A DNA stretch of 39,273 bases from Bryobacterales bacterium (GCA_003162425.1 PMOK01000180.1:4524-43796), one strand, 5' to 3'. Positions 16,543-26,400 are shown, counted from the stretch's first letter. The notes: generated from the letters alone by a model not told the origin. Numbers and translations are program-made.

Positions 16543-16916
16543 CTAGGCTACTTCACGCGAGACCTCGCTCGGCCGCATGAACGCCGGTGGAAACGGTAGC
16601 TTTGCGCATAGGGGAATTCCGTCGCGGGCACCGCACAGGGCGGCAGCCAAATCAGAGGCAGCCGATTCCAATCCTTCCTACGGCAGCGGTCTGACGATGT
16701 CCGTCTATCGCTCTAGCCCGTCGCTCCTGCGCTTCTTCCTCCGGCCGTTGGCGCAGCGGACCCGGAAGGACATTTTCCTCGGCGGAAAAGTGGGCAGACT
16801 CAATATCAATTCCGAAAAACTTCACTGGAGAAATACCAAAGGCAAGCGCCTTAATATACCAGCTGCAGAGTATGGGATCACGCAAGAAAGCGCGGTAGTC
16901 TTCAGCTGACGGAGCG

Positions 16917-18452
16917 GTGATCCACGGGGATGGCTTCCTCCAACAGCATCAGCCCATGCTCCGGGAAAATGAGGTGCAGTTCGTGCACAGCCGAATATCG
17001 CGGCGCGCGCGTCAAGCCTGGACGGTTCCTGGATTTCGAAGTGCGTCACTCCTCAGCGTGGCTGCAACGACATTTGGCTTCGGCCTAGGCGCGCAGAGTG
17101 TTCCGGTCAAACACGCGCCTGAATCACTTCTGGAGATGAGTGGCCAGATGCGGTCTCTGTCCCAGCAGGTTGCGCCGTCTGTCGTACAAGTCCTGGTCAG
17201 CGGCTACGGATTGGTCGAGTCCGAGTCCGGCCACCCCGTGAGCTTATTAGGGCGAGAGAAATCCATCGGATCGGGAGTCATCGTCGATCCCGAGGGCTAC
17301 ATCGTCACTAACGCGCATGTGATTGAAGGCGCCGTAAGCATACGGGTCGTAGTAGCGCGGATGTCCCGCCCGGATGAGGCGGCGGACGATCCCGACAACC
17401 TCCAAACCGTTGACGCCAAGATCATCGGCGTCGACCAGGAGTCGGATCTCGCGGTTCTGAAGATTGAAGGAAAGGGTCTGCATACGCTTCAGTTTATGAA
17501 CTCGGATCGTCTGCGGCAGGGAGACTTGGTTCTTGCGATTGGCGCTCCCATGGGCCTGCGGAATTCAGTATCTTTTGGGGTCGTGAGTTCACCTGACCGT
17601 TCGGTGGCCAACGATAATCGCAAGGTCTATATTCAAACCGACGCCTCCATCAACCCTGGCAACAGTGGTGGCGCATTGGTGACCATGGATGGGCTACTGG
17701 CTGGGCTCAACACGTTCATCGTGTCCCAGTCAGGAGGGAATGAGGGGCTGGGATTCGCCATCCCAGCCAATACCGTCCGGGATGTGTACAGGCAACTGCG
17801 CAAACATGGGCGCGTGAGCCGTGGAGAGATTGGCATTTATGTGCAGGACATCACCTTCGTAATGGCAAAGGGTCTGTCACTGGCGCGCGATCACGGCGTA
17901 ATAGTAGCCGATGTACTTCCGGATGGCCCTGCGGAAACCTCCGGTCTGAAGCGCAGAGACATAATCCTGGCTCTGGACGGACAAAGAATAGTCTCCGCTG
18001 GACAGCTGGAAAACCATATCTACCTGCGTGCAGCCGGTGACAAGCTAGAACTGCGAGTTCTTCGTGGTCAAGATGAGTTGATGAAGATCGTACCTGTAGT
18101 TCGCGAGCGCGAGGATAAGAGCAACCTGCTCGCGCGTTTGGTACATCCAGAAAAGAATCTAATCAGCCGCTTGGGGATCTTGTGTATCGAGATCGATAAA
18201 GAGCTGGCTGCACTGATCCCTGGTCTGAGGCGGGACTACGGCTTGATCGTCGCGGGTAAAACGGCCGGAGGTCAATCGCAATTCCTCGATCTTCAAGCCG
18301 GCGATATTATTGACGCTGTGAATAATTCGCCCGTGGCGTTACTGGATACATTTCGGTCAACGCTCGGCGAATTGAAGGCGGGCGATCCTGTGGTGCTCCA
18401 AATCGAGCGCGAGGGCCGTTTCCAGTATCTCGCTTTTGAGCTTGACCGCTGA
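16917..18452 (+). CDS. HtrA/DegP-type serine protease with two PDZ domains
   Basis: A 511-residue trypsin-like protease for envelope protein quality control. The catalytic triad is visible as His134 (TNAHVIEG), Asp177 (QESDLAVLKIEG) and Ser250 (NPGNSGGALV). The oxyanion region and FAIPANTVRDVYRQL follow as in DegP. Two PDZ domains follow: the first (about 290-390) contains DVLPDGPAETSGLKRRDIIL, and the second (about 415-511) contains LQAGDIIDAVNNSPVALLDT. A hydrophobic stretch at about residues 42-60 (ASLLSVAATTFGFGLGAQS) should be a signal peptide or anchor, preceded by an unusually long basic leader. The start is uncertain: the GTG at 16917 has GGAG only 2 nt away, and the ATG at 16956 has no clear ribosome-binding site. 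It is a probable periplasmic enzyme. Confidence 0.9.
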   Translation: MIHGDGFLQQHQPMLRENEVQFVHSRISRRARQAWTVPGFRSASLLSVAATTFGFGLGAQSVPVKHAPESLLEMSGQMRSLSQQVAPSVVQVLVSGYGLVESESGHPVSLLGREKSIGSGVIVDPEGYIVTNAHVIEGAVSIRVVVARMSRPDEAADDPDNLQTVDAKIIGVDQESDLAVLKIEGKGLHTLQFMNSDRLRQGDLVLAIGAPMGLRNSVSFGVVSSPDRSVANDNRKVYIQTDASINPGNSGGALVTMDGLLAGLNTFIVSQSGGNEGLGFAIPANTVRDVYRQLRKHGRVSRGEIGIYVQDITFVMAKGLSLARDHGVIVADVLPDGPAETSGLKRRDIILALDGQRIVSAGQLENHIYLRAAGDKLELRVLRGQDELMKIVPVVREREDKSNLLARLVHPEKNLISRLGILCIEIDKELAALIPGLRRDYGLIVAGKTAGGQSQFLDLQAGDIIDAVNNSPVALLDTFRSTLGELKAGDPVVLQIEREGRFQYLAFELDR

Positions 18453-18670
18453 GCAAGGGTCTAACAAGTGGAGGGCATCGAAACAGACGCCCATAAGACA
18501 GTCACGAGGATACCAGGCCACCATTAAGCGGAGGGATGGATTCTCAGCGCCATAGACGCCACAGCTGGTCACTTCAAATGCAGTTCTACCGGTTGCTGGC
18601 TTGTCTGAATACCATGCTCCTGGTATTTCATGCCAGCAGCCTCTCCCGTACCATCGAAGCGAGTGGCTTC

Positions 18671-19177
18671 ATGTGGCACGCTGTCCAATCTAGTTTTCGA
18701 AACTTCTCGCGTTTTGTCTGGAACCAAAAGTGGGGGTCTGGAGAAATCCATCCGAGTCGCCCACGTGGTTCGGTCCCGGTTGTCACCATACTTTGTCTCC
18801 TCGGCGAAGACCAAGACCGCTCGCTTATAACCGATCTCTGCCAGCGCAATCCATGGGAGACCTTCTTCGCGACGACACGCCAGGAAGCCGGGCAGCTCTT
18901 GCAAACACTGAAGCCCCAAATAATCTTCTTTGACAGAGACATGGCGGATCAGGAATGGCGGGCTGTCGTGACCGGCTTTGCCGCCGCATCAGGAGGTGCG
19001 TGTATCATGCTGGTATCCAAAGTCATTGACGACTATCTCTGGAATGAACTAGTTTCGAACGGTGGTTACGAGGTCTTGCGGAAACCGCTTCGGGAAAACG
19101 AGGTCTCCCGCGCAGTGAGAATGGCCTGGTCTTTCTGGAGCAGCACTGCTAAACGGGTTTCGAACTCTAAGAGATGA
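18671..19177 (+). CDS. Receiver-only regulator, 'DRD...DDYLW...PLR' family, copy 3
   Basis: A receiver-like protein of 168 residues if it starts at the ATG at 18671. I prefer this start because the N-terminus (MWHAVQSSFRNFS) then lines up with paralogue copy 1 (MWEPLRLLFSNVS). The frame is open from an ATG at 18536, which has GGAGG only one base away, and the longer form would be 213 residues. Key blocks are VTILCLLGEDQDRSLI (acidic pair), QIIFFDRDMADQEWRAVV with the likely phospho-acceptor Asp, CIMLVSKVIDDYLWNEL, GGYEVLRKPLRENEV with the conserved lysine, and MAWSFWSS, shared with copy 1. It lies downstream of the HtrA gene and overlaps the convergent LuxR-type regulator gene by 11 nt. Confidence 0.82.
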   Translation: MWHAVQSSFRNFSRFVWNQKWGSGEIHPSRPRGSVPVVTILCLLGEDQDRSLITDLCQRNPWETFFATTRQEAGQLLQTLKPQIIFFDRDMADQEWRAVVTGFAAASGGACIMLVSKVIDDYLWNELVSNGGYEVLRKPLRENEVSRAVRMAWSFWSSTAKRVSNSKR

Positions 19178-19829
19178 CGCGCTTACGTACGGCGTATAGG
19201 ATCAGCTCCGCAGCGCTGTGGAGGTCTAGTTTCTCCAGCAGATTTCTCCGGTGTGTTTCAACCGTGTAAGGACTAAGATTCAGGGCGGCGGCGATTTCTT
19301 TGTTCGTTCGGCCTTCGGCGCTGAGTTGTAGAATCTCCCGCTCGCGGGAGGTTAGAAGCTCGTAGCTGTCATCAACCCCTCGTGTTCTGATTTCCCGGAT
19401 ATAGTCCTCCACTAACATTTTGCTAATTTCCGGGCTAAAGAATGTTTTCCCTTGGCAGACAACGTGTATAGCAGCGATGAGGTCGCCTTCGGCGGAATCC
19501 TTCAGCAGATATCCTTTAGCCCCAGCCTTAAGAGCGCGGAGGACATAACCTTCGTCCGAATGCATGCTGAGGATAACCACTGCCGTGTGCGGACACTCAG
19601 AGATGATGCGTTGCGCGGCCTCGATGCCGCTTAGATTAGGCATCGCGATGTCAAGAACCGCCACGTCAGGCTTGGTCTCCTCCGCCTTCGCAACCGCCTG
19701 TCTGCCATCCGCGGCTTCGCCTACCACGGTGAAGTCGGATTCGCTCTCCAACAAAAGCCGCAGGCCTTTGCGCATCACATTGTGATCGTCAGCTAACAAG
19801 ATGCGAATCTGTTTCACGTATGTTCCCAT
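19167..19829 (-). CDS. NarL/FixJ (LuxR-type) response regulator
   Basis: A two-domain DNA-binding response regulator of about 220 residues. The receiver has the acidic pair in ILLADDHNVMRKGL, the phospho-acceptor Asp in VAVLDIAMPNLSG, the Thr/Ser position in VVILSMHSDEG and the lysine in KGYLLKDSAEGDL, so all catalytic residues are present. The C-terminal LuxR helix-turn-helix has LTSREREILQLSAEGRTNKEIAAALNLSPYTVETHRRNLLEKL. It is the natural partner of the kinase encoded immediately upstream, since the two genes overlap by 41 nt. I used the ATG at 19829 (MGTYVKQIRILLADDH); an ATG at 19844 is also in frame. Targets are not evident. Confidence 0.93.
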   Translation of the reverse strand: MGTYVKQIRILLADDHNVMRKGLRLLLESESDFTVVGEAADGRQAVAKAEETKPDVAVLDIAMPNLSGIEAAQRIISECPHTAVVILSMHSDEGYVLRALKAGAKGYLLKDSAEGDLIAAIHVVCQGKTFFSPEISKMLVEDYIREIRTRGVDDSYELLTSREREILQLSAEGRTNKEIAAALNLSPYTVETHRRNLLEKLDLHSAAELILYAVRKRVIS

Positions 19830-21243
19830 TTCGATGCTTCTCATCTCGATCCCAGGGCAGTTCCACCGTGAGAATCGTTCCTGTTCCCGGTTCGGAGTGG
19901 ACCACGCACTTGCCTCCCAGTTGCGCGACGCGCTCCTGTATTCCGAGCAAGCCTAGACCTTTCACCTGGTTGCTATCGAATCCTTGGCCGTCGTCCTGAA
20001 TACACAGCGTCAAACGGCCTGGCTCCTGTTGGACGCGGATGCGGACGCTTTTCGCACGAGCATGACTGGCACAATTGTGGAGTGCCTCTTGAACGACTCG
20101 ATAGATGCAAGTCTTGAAATCGTCCGGAAGATCGTCTGGCATATCGGCCGCGACGCTCACGTCCATTGAGGTGCGCTTGGAAACCTCCCGCGCTTGCCAC
20201 TTCAAAGCCGGAACCAACCCCAAATCGTCCAACATCGACGGCCGAAGCAACAGAGCCATGTTGCGCACCACTCGAATTGTGCTCTCCACCAACCCCCGAA
20301 TGGTTTCGACTTGATTTTGAGCTTGCTGTTCGGACCGAAGCGCAAGCCCAGTTGACAGATTGCGCAGTTCAATCAGCACTGCGGAGAGCGACTGGCCGAC
20401 TTCATCGTGCAGCTCGCGCGAAAGCGCACGCCGCTCCGTCTCTTGAGCCTGGACCAGGCGCGCCGAGAGGTCTTTGAGTTGCTTGCGGGCTTCGGCGGCT
20501 TCTTGGTACCTGCAGTGTGCTCGGGCTTCGAGCCTGAGTATCCACCGTATGCTGAGAGCAGCCATTCCTAATCCGAACGCCACGGCAGCGAACAGCGTGA
20601 TCGCGAGGCGGGCTTGAAATCTTCCCAATAGGCCGACCACTTGATCGTTTCCGGCGTTGAGCTGCTGCTCATTGATATCTGCGATCCTGTCGGCCATCGC
20701 CAGCATGTTTTGCCTGCGCGGAAATACCTCGTCTCGTAGGAACGCATAGCCGAGGCGCTGGCGCTCCGCGGGATCCCACTGAAGGACCGGAGCGAGGACC
20801 CGCCAATATTCCGCGAGCTCTGCCCGGAGGGCGGTGTAGTGTTTCACCTCAGCGGGAGCGAGTTGACGGCCATATGATTGCAGCGCCGAATCCATCTGTT
20901 GCCGAACCTGTTCCAGGCTGATCCGAAACGTTTGCGCCCGCTCCGCTTCGGGTTCCAACAGATAATCGCGCACATATGTCCCAGACAGGTACACTTGAAA
21001 TCGGATGTCGTTTAGGACATGATTTTGGAACAGGAACTGCCGCCGGATTTGATCGTCATTCCGGCGGACGTCGCGCAGGACCCGGAGCGCATCAAATCCT
21101 GCCAGTGTCATTATCACAAGAACACTGCCGAACCCCGCCACTAGCGCGAGGCGGCTGTTGAAGTGGAAGCGCCCAGACCTGTGTAGCTCTAGATCTTGCT
21201 CCTGAGCTTCTGCCTTGCGTAGTCTGCCGGCGGATCTTCGCAT
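19789..21243 (-). CDS. NarL-family sensor histidine kinase (HisKA_3)
   Basis: A 484-residue membrane sensor kinase. A first membrane segment lies at about residues 31-51 (LALVAGFGSVLVIMTLAGF) and a second at about 212-234, with about 160 residues of helical periplasmic sensor between them that resembles CHASE3/four-helix-bundle domains. The cytoplasmic part carries the phospho-acceptor His279 in the HisKA_3 motif ALSRELHDEVGQSLSA. The ATPase domain has VVQEALHNCASHARAK (N box), QDDGQGFD and GLGLLGIQERVAQLGG. It should autophosphorylate and pass phosphate to the overlapping response regulator. The signal is unknown. It is divergent from the efflux operon across a 134-nt region containing a palindrome, so it may control that operon, but this is only inferred. 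Confidence 0.92.
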   Translation of the reverse strand: MRRSAGRLRKAEAQEQDLELHRSGRFHFNSRLALVAGFGSVLVIMTLAGFDALRVLRDVRRNDDQIRRQFLFQNHVLNDIRFQVYLSGTYVRDYLLEPEAERAQTFRISLEQVRQQMDSALQSYGRQLAPAEVKHYTALRAELAEYWRVLAPVLQWDPAERQRLGYAFLRDEVFPRRQNMLAMADRIADINEQQLNAGNDQVVGLLGRFQARLAITLFAAVAFGLGMAALSIRWILRLEARAHCRYQEAAEARKQLKDLSARLVQAQETERRALSRELHDEVGQSLSAVLIELRNLSTGLALRSEQQAQNQVETIRGLVESTIRVVRNMALLLRPSMLDDLGLVPALKWQAREVSKRTSMDVSVAADMPDDLPDDFKTCIYRVVQEALHNCASHARAKSVRIRVQQEPGRLTLCIQDDGQGFDSNQVKGLGLLGIQERVAQLGGKCVVHSEPGTGTILTVELPWDRDEKHRNGNIRETDSHLVS

Positions 21244-21314
21244 TGAAGAGATTTCTAGTCCACAGTCTACGCCAAAGCTAAACTTGCAACCATACTTCTA
21301 ATCAAGGTCGAAAA

Positions 21315-21332
21315 ATACCAACTTCTTGGTAT
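21315..21332. promoter_or_regulatory. Palindrome between sensor kinase and efflux operon
   Basis: ATACCAA-CTTC-TTGGTAT is a perfect inverted repeat with 7-base arms and a 4-base centre. It sits in the 134-nt divergent region between the kinase start (21243) and the RraA-like gene start (21378). Position and symmetry suit a regulator-binding site for one or both promoters. Confidence 0.4.
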
Positions 21333-21377
21333 ATGCCGCCGGCGCGCCCCGGACGTATATTTTAAGGGAAGCTCTTT

Positions 21378-22145
21378 GTGCGCCGCGATCCGGTATCACT
21401 AGTTATGCCCGTCGAGCGCGTGCTGACGCACCACATGACCCAAGGCACAACCGTATCGGACGCCGTCTTTGACAAGCTGAAGACTTTGGATACTTGCACG
21501 GTGTCCAACGCCATAGAGCGGCTGAATGTGCGGCTCCGCAACGAGGGATTTGTTGCGGGCGCTTTGCGTTGCCGTTTTCAGAACCTTGGCCCTATGCTGG
21601 GTTATGCGGTTACCGGCCGGATCCGGAGCGCCAGCCCACCCATGAGCGGCCGATGCTACTACGATCGGATGGATTTCTGGGAGTACCTCGCTACTCTGCC
21701 GGAGCCGCGGGTCATGGTTTTGGAAGACGTAGATCATGTACCAGGCCTGGGAGCGTTTGTCGGCGAGATCCATGCAAACATCGGGCTTGCGTTGAACTGC
21801 GTGGGATATGTCACCAACGGCGCCGTGCGTGATTTGCCGGCGGTGAAAGCGCTCGGATTTCACCTTTTTTCAGGTAACGTTTCCGTCTCTCACGCCTACG
21901 CTCATCTAGTGGAGTTCGGTGACCCTGTCACCATCGGAGGCTTGAAAATTGCGCCTGGAGACTTGATTCATGGTGACCGTCATGGCGTCCAAGCCATCCC
22001 GTTTGAGATCGCGGCGCAGATACCGGAGGAAGCCGAGAAGATTATGTACTCTGAAAACGAATTGAAACAATTCTGCCAATCGCCGCAGTTTTCGCTCGAG
22101 GGGCTCTCGAAAAGACTGGAGCAGGCTTCCCGGAATTGTCTGTGA
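21378..22145 (+). CDS. RraA-like protein (HMG/CHA aldolase-RraA superfamily)
   Basis: A 255-residue protein of the superfamily that contains the RNase E inhibitor RraA and class II HMG/CHA pyruvate aldolases. Typical blocks are LDTCTVSNAIERLNVRLR, GPMLGYAVTGRI, VMVLEDVD, FVGEIHANIGLALNCVG and TNGAVRDLPAVKALGF with the conserved Arg-Asp. Later come VTIGGLKIAPGDLIHGD and HGVQAIP. The Arg and Asp used for metal and pyruvate binding in the aldolases are present. It could therefore be an aldolase or decarboxylase and not a true RraA. The GTG start at 21378 has AAGGGAA about 8 nt upstream. Its TGA overlaps the GTG of the adaptor gene (GTGA), implying coupled translation. Confidence 0.87.
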   Translation: MRRDPVSLVMPVERVLTHHMTQGTTVSDAVFDKLKTLDTCTVSNAIERLNVRLRNEGFVAGALRCRFQNLGPMLGYAVTGRIRSASPPMSGRCYYDRMDFWEYLATLPEPRVMVLEDVDHVPGLGAFVGEIHANIGLALNCVGYVTNGAVRDLPAVKALGFHLFSGNVSVSHAYAHLVEFGDPVTIGGLKIAPGDLIHGDRHGVQAIPFEIAAQIPEEAEKIMYSENELKQFCQSPQFSLEGLSKRLEQASRNCL

Positions 22146-23404
22146 TATCAAAAGTTCAAAATGGCTTTCTGTTGGGATGTATAGTACTGTTCGGTGGTGT
22201 CCTGGCGTCGTGCGGAAGGGGCGAGAAGGCCAGCGCGAATACGGCCGGCGCCGCTTTCGAAGGCGTGTCCGTCGGAGTAACCAAAGTAACCAGAAAAGCG
22301 CTTGACCGCAAGTTGACAGTGTCCTCCGAATTAGTGCCGTTCCAGGAGATTGACGTCTACGCCAAAGAATCAGGGTTTGTGAAGACCCTCAACGTCGACT
22401 ATGGGACGCGCGTGAAGGCGGGACAGGTGATGGCGGTGCTGGAGATCCCCGAGCTGCAGTTGCAATTGGCGGAAGACGATGCGGCCATCAAGAACGCACG
22501 GGATCAAATGACGCTCGCGGAGCACGAGCTCGGCCGCGTGCAAGCGAACCGTGACGTTCTGCATCTTCAATACGACAGATTAAACAATGTCGCAAAATCC
22601 AAACCGGGTTTGGTGGCGCAGCAGGAAGTGGATGACGCCCAAGGCAAGGATCTGGCGGCCGAGGCGCAGGTGGAAGGTTCGAAATCGCATCTCCAGGGGG
22701 CCCAAAGCCAGCTTGAGGTGACGCAGGCGAAACGCGCGCACGATCAGGCGCTGTTCGATTACTCGAATATCACGGCCCCGTTTGCAGGTGTGATAACGCA
22801 GCGGTACGCGAATCTGGGGGCATTGATGCAGGCTGGAACCAGTTCGAGCACGCAAGCCATGCCGCTGGTGCGCCTCTCCCAGGACAACGTTTTTCGGCTG
22901 GTGATTCCGGTACCCGAGTCCTACGTTCGCTATATTCACGCCGGCGACCCAGTTCAGGTGAACGTACCGTCGCTGAACCGCACTCTGCCGGGAAAGGTGG
23001 CGCGGTTCTCCCAGGACGTCAAAGAAGACACGCGAACGATGCATACCGAGGTCGACGTTCCCAACGTGAACGGCCTGCTGGTGCAGGGCCTTTACGCGGA
23101 GGCCACCATTACGCTCGAAACCAAGAACAACGTTCTGTACGTGCCTTTGCAGGCGGTAGATCATAACGGCGATCAGACCACCGTATTTGTAGTTACCAGC
23201 GGCAACAAGATCGAAAGGAGGACCGTGGCGCTGGGGATACAGACCTCCAGCGACGCCGAAGTGATCTCGGGTCTCCAAGAAGGCGACATGGTCGTGGTCA
23301 GCGACCGCAGCGGTCTGAAAGCCGGCGAGGAAGTCCAGCCCAAGATAATCGAACTGGTCAATTATCAGAACGTCAATGATCAAAAGCAGGAAGAGAAGAA
23401 GTAG
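22142..23404 (+). CDS. RND efflux membrane-fusion (adaptor) lipoprotein
   Basis: A periplasmic adaptor of about 420 residues. A hydrophobic leader ends in the lipobox LASC, so it should be lipid-anchored. The lipoyl/barrel part has DVYAKESGFVKTLNVDYGTRVKAGQVMAVLEIPE, followed by a long coiled-coil hairpin (about 100 residues, rich in Gln/Ala). It ends with DYSNITAPFAGVITQRYANLGALMQAG and the beta-barrel and membrane-proximal domains (VYVPLQAV-like segment, VVVSDRSGLKAGEEV). The start could be the GTG at 22142, which overlaps the preceding stop, or the TTG at 22136 two codons earlier; I used 22142. It is the adaptor for the two permeases directly downstream (3-nt gap). Confidence 0.92.
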   Translation: MISKVQNGFLLGCIVLFGGVLASCGRGEKASANTAGAAFEGVSVGVTKVTRKALDRKLTVSSELVPFQEIDVYAKESGFVKTLNVDYGTRVKAGQVMAVLEIPELQLQLAEDDAAIKNARDQMTLAEHELGRVQANRDVLHLQYDRLNNVAKSKPGLVAQQEVDDAQGKDLAAEAQVEGSKSHLQGAQSQLEVTQAKRAHDQALFDYSNITAPFAGVITQRYANLGALMQAGTSSSTQAMPLVRLSQDNVFRLVIPVPESYVRYIHAGDPVQVNVPSLNRTLPGKVARFSQDVKEDTRTMHTEVDVPNVNGLLVQGLYAEATITLETKNNVLYVPLQAVDHNGDQTTVFVVTSGNKIERRTVALGIQTSSDAEVISGLQEGDMVVVSDRSGLKAGEEVQPKIIELVNYQNVNDQKQEEKK

Positions 23405-23406
23405 CA

Positions 23407-26400
23407 GTGTCCGGTTTTTCGATCCGCAATCCCTACTTCATCGTCGTCATCTGCATGGCGCTGATGGTCATCGGAGTAACCAGCTTGGTACGCATGCCGG
23501 TGGATCTGTTTCCATCCATCAATCTGCCCGAAGTGGTGGTGGCGACGTTTTATTCAGGCATGCCGCCCGAAGATATCGAGACAGATATTACCGATCCGCT
23601 GGAACGCTTTTTCACACTCGCCTCCGGCATCGATCACATGGAATCGCGATCGTTGCTCGGAGTAAGCATCATTAAGGTATTTTTTCAGCCTGGCACCAAC
23701 GCGGATGCCGACGTCACCGAGCTCTCGAATCTGGCCCTGGCGGACCTGAAACGTCTTCCGCCCGGCACGCTTCCGCCGGTGGTTCTGAAATTCGACGCGT
23801 CGAGTTTACCGGTTTGCCTGGTCACTCTCAAAGGCGAAGGCCTGACTCAAACGCAGCTCCACGATATCGGCCAATTCACGATTCGAAATCAGATCGCGGT
23901 GGTGCAAGGGGCCGAGATTCCGCCGCCGTTCGGAGGCAAGTACCGGCAGGTGATGGTGTACGTGGATCCATACAAACTGCTGTCGCGCCAGTTGAGCCTG
24001 ATGGATGTGGTGAATGCGGTTAACAAGAACAACCTGATTCTTCCGGCGGGCGACGTCAAAATGGGTCCGTACGATTACTACGTCTATTCGAACAGCCTGG
24101 TGAAGAAGGTGGCGGAATTGAATGACGTTCCCATCAAGACGGTGGGCCACAGTTGGGTTTCCGTGGGGGACATCGGTGAGGCGAAAGATGCGAACCAGAT
24201 CCAGTACAACATCGTGCGGGTGGACAGCCAGCGTTCGGTATATCTGCCGATCATGAAGCAGGGCGGCGACACGAACACGATCCAGGTGGTCAACGGGATC
24301 CGCGGCATGCTCGGAAAGCTGTTCGATATACCCAGGCAGCTTGAAACGACAGTGGTTTTCGACCAGTCGGCGTTCGTCAAAGAGGCGATTCAGACACTGC
24401 TTCACGAGGGGTTGATCGGACTGGCGCTGACCAGTCTGATGATCCTGATCTTTCTCGGAAGCTTCCGCGCCACCACGGCCGTATTCCTATCCATCCCGAT
24501 TTCGGCGCTGGCGACGTTCGTCATCCTTTATTTTATGGGCAGCACCGTGAACACCATGATTCTGGGAGGCCTCGCGCTGGCGTTCTCGCGTGTGATTGAC
24601 AATTCGGTAATTTCGCTCGAAAACATCTATCGTCATCTGGAGCTGGGCGCCACCCCCGAGATGGCGGCGGAACAGGGCGGATCGGAAGTCAGCATGGCAG
24701 TGCTGGCGGCAACACTCACCACGGTGGTGGTGTTCTTCCCGGTCACGTTTCTGTACGGGGTCAGCAAGTTCCTGTTCTCCGCGCTGGCTCTCGCTGTTGT
24801 GATTTCGCTATTCGCGTCCTACTTCGTGGCGATGACCGTTATTCCGTTATTCTGCGCGCGCTTTTTGAAGGCCGCGCATCACGGGCACGATGCCGTCGAG
24901 ATCCGGGGCTTCAATTACTGGTTCAATCGTGGTTTCCGCGCCGTGCTGGATTTCTATGAGCGCTTGGTGCGCCGAGCACTGCGTTTCCCTGCGCTCACCA
25001 TCGTGCTATTGCTCAGTCTGTTCGTCGCGAGCCTGGCTCTTTACCCTTTTCTGGGGCTCGCGTTTTTCCCACGAACCGACGCGGGCCAATTCACCATCAA
25101 TTTGAAAGTTCCGACCGGCTCCCGGATTGAGAACGCGGAACAGTACGTCTCGAAGGTGGAGGACTTGATTCGCCACGTAGTGGACCCGCCGGATTTTCAG
25201 ATGGTGGTTTCAAATATCGGGATCGTTCCGGATTTTTCGGCGCTCTACACCACCAACGCTGGTCCTTATACGGCCACCATCCAGGTGGAACTGAAGGACT
25301 CCCACAAGGTCGGCAGTTTCGAATACATGGCCCGTCTGCGGCGTGAAATCGCTAAGCGATATCCCGATCTACGCACGTTTTTCTCCAGCGGCTCCATGGT
25401 GGATGCGATTCTCAACATGGGAATGCCCGCCCCCATCGACGTCCAAGTCAGCAGCCGCGAGTTGAATCGCACTTACGACGTCGCTCAGGATCTGTCGGCG
25501 CGCATCCGCAAGCTTCCCGGCATCGGGGAAGTCTACGTTCCCCAGGACATGAACTATCCGGCAGTTCGCTTGAAGGTGGATCGTGTGCACGCCGCCGAAC
25601 TGGGCCTTTCGCAAAAGGAGATCGTCGACAACGTAATTACCGCGTTGAACTCGAACACCATGATTGCGCCGAATTATTGGGTGGACCATCAGACCGGTAA
25701 CGATTACTTTCTGACGGTGCAGTACTACGAGAACGGTAATTCCGCGATTCACAATTTTGTCGATTTGCAGAATATACCGCTTCGCCGGCAGCCCGGCCGC
25801 GCGGTCCCGCCCCTGCAGGCCCGAGGTATGCGCCTCCCCGATTCAGTGCGTCCCCAAGGGCCCGCGCGTCCGGTTACGGTGCTCGGGAATGTAGTGAGCT
25901 TGGATTTCGTTCAGTCGCCAACAGAGATCGATCACTATCAGATCCAGCGAGTCGCCGATGTATATGTCACACCGTCGGGCGAAGACCTAGGTAAAGTGAC
26001 CGCGGAAATAAGACGCCTGCTCGCCGGGTTGAATCTTCCGAGCAATATCCGCATCAACCTGAGGGGCATGGTGGATGGGATGCAACAGTCGTTCAAGAGC
26101 TTCGCTATCGGCCTCTCGCTTTCAGTGGCGCTTTTGTTTTTGATTCTGGTAGCCCAGTTCAAGTCGTTTAAAGATCCGTTCCTGATTATGCTCGCGATCC
26201 CGATGGGATTCATCGGAGTCATGATAATTCTTCCCCTGACGCACACCACGCTGAATGTCATGTCGTTGATGGGCGTGCTGATGTTGGCCGGCGTCGCTGC
26301 ATCCAACAGCATTCTGATTGTCGAGTTCGCACACCGGCTGGAAGAACAGGGCCGGTCAGTAGAGGACGCAGTGATCAATTCCTGCCGGGTTCGCCTGCGT

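Larger units (their letters stand above)
15841..16916. other. About 1.1 kb without a supported gene; several hairpins
   Basis: No frame here has recognisable protein features. The longest, 16577-16909 plus, reads as Arg/Ser-rich sequence with no family motif, and frames at 16144-16406 are similar. It should contain the promoter of the nucleotidylyltransferase gene (minus) and of the protease gene (plus). Three inverted repeats stand out at 16069-16112, 16378-16431 and 16454-16542 and are listed separately. A structured RNA or a decayed gene are both possible. Confidence 0.45.

Noticed and set aside
16577-16909. 110-codon plus-strand frame before the HtrA gene
   Set aside because: Low-complexity Arg/Ser-rich translation with no motif; not enough to call a gene.
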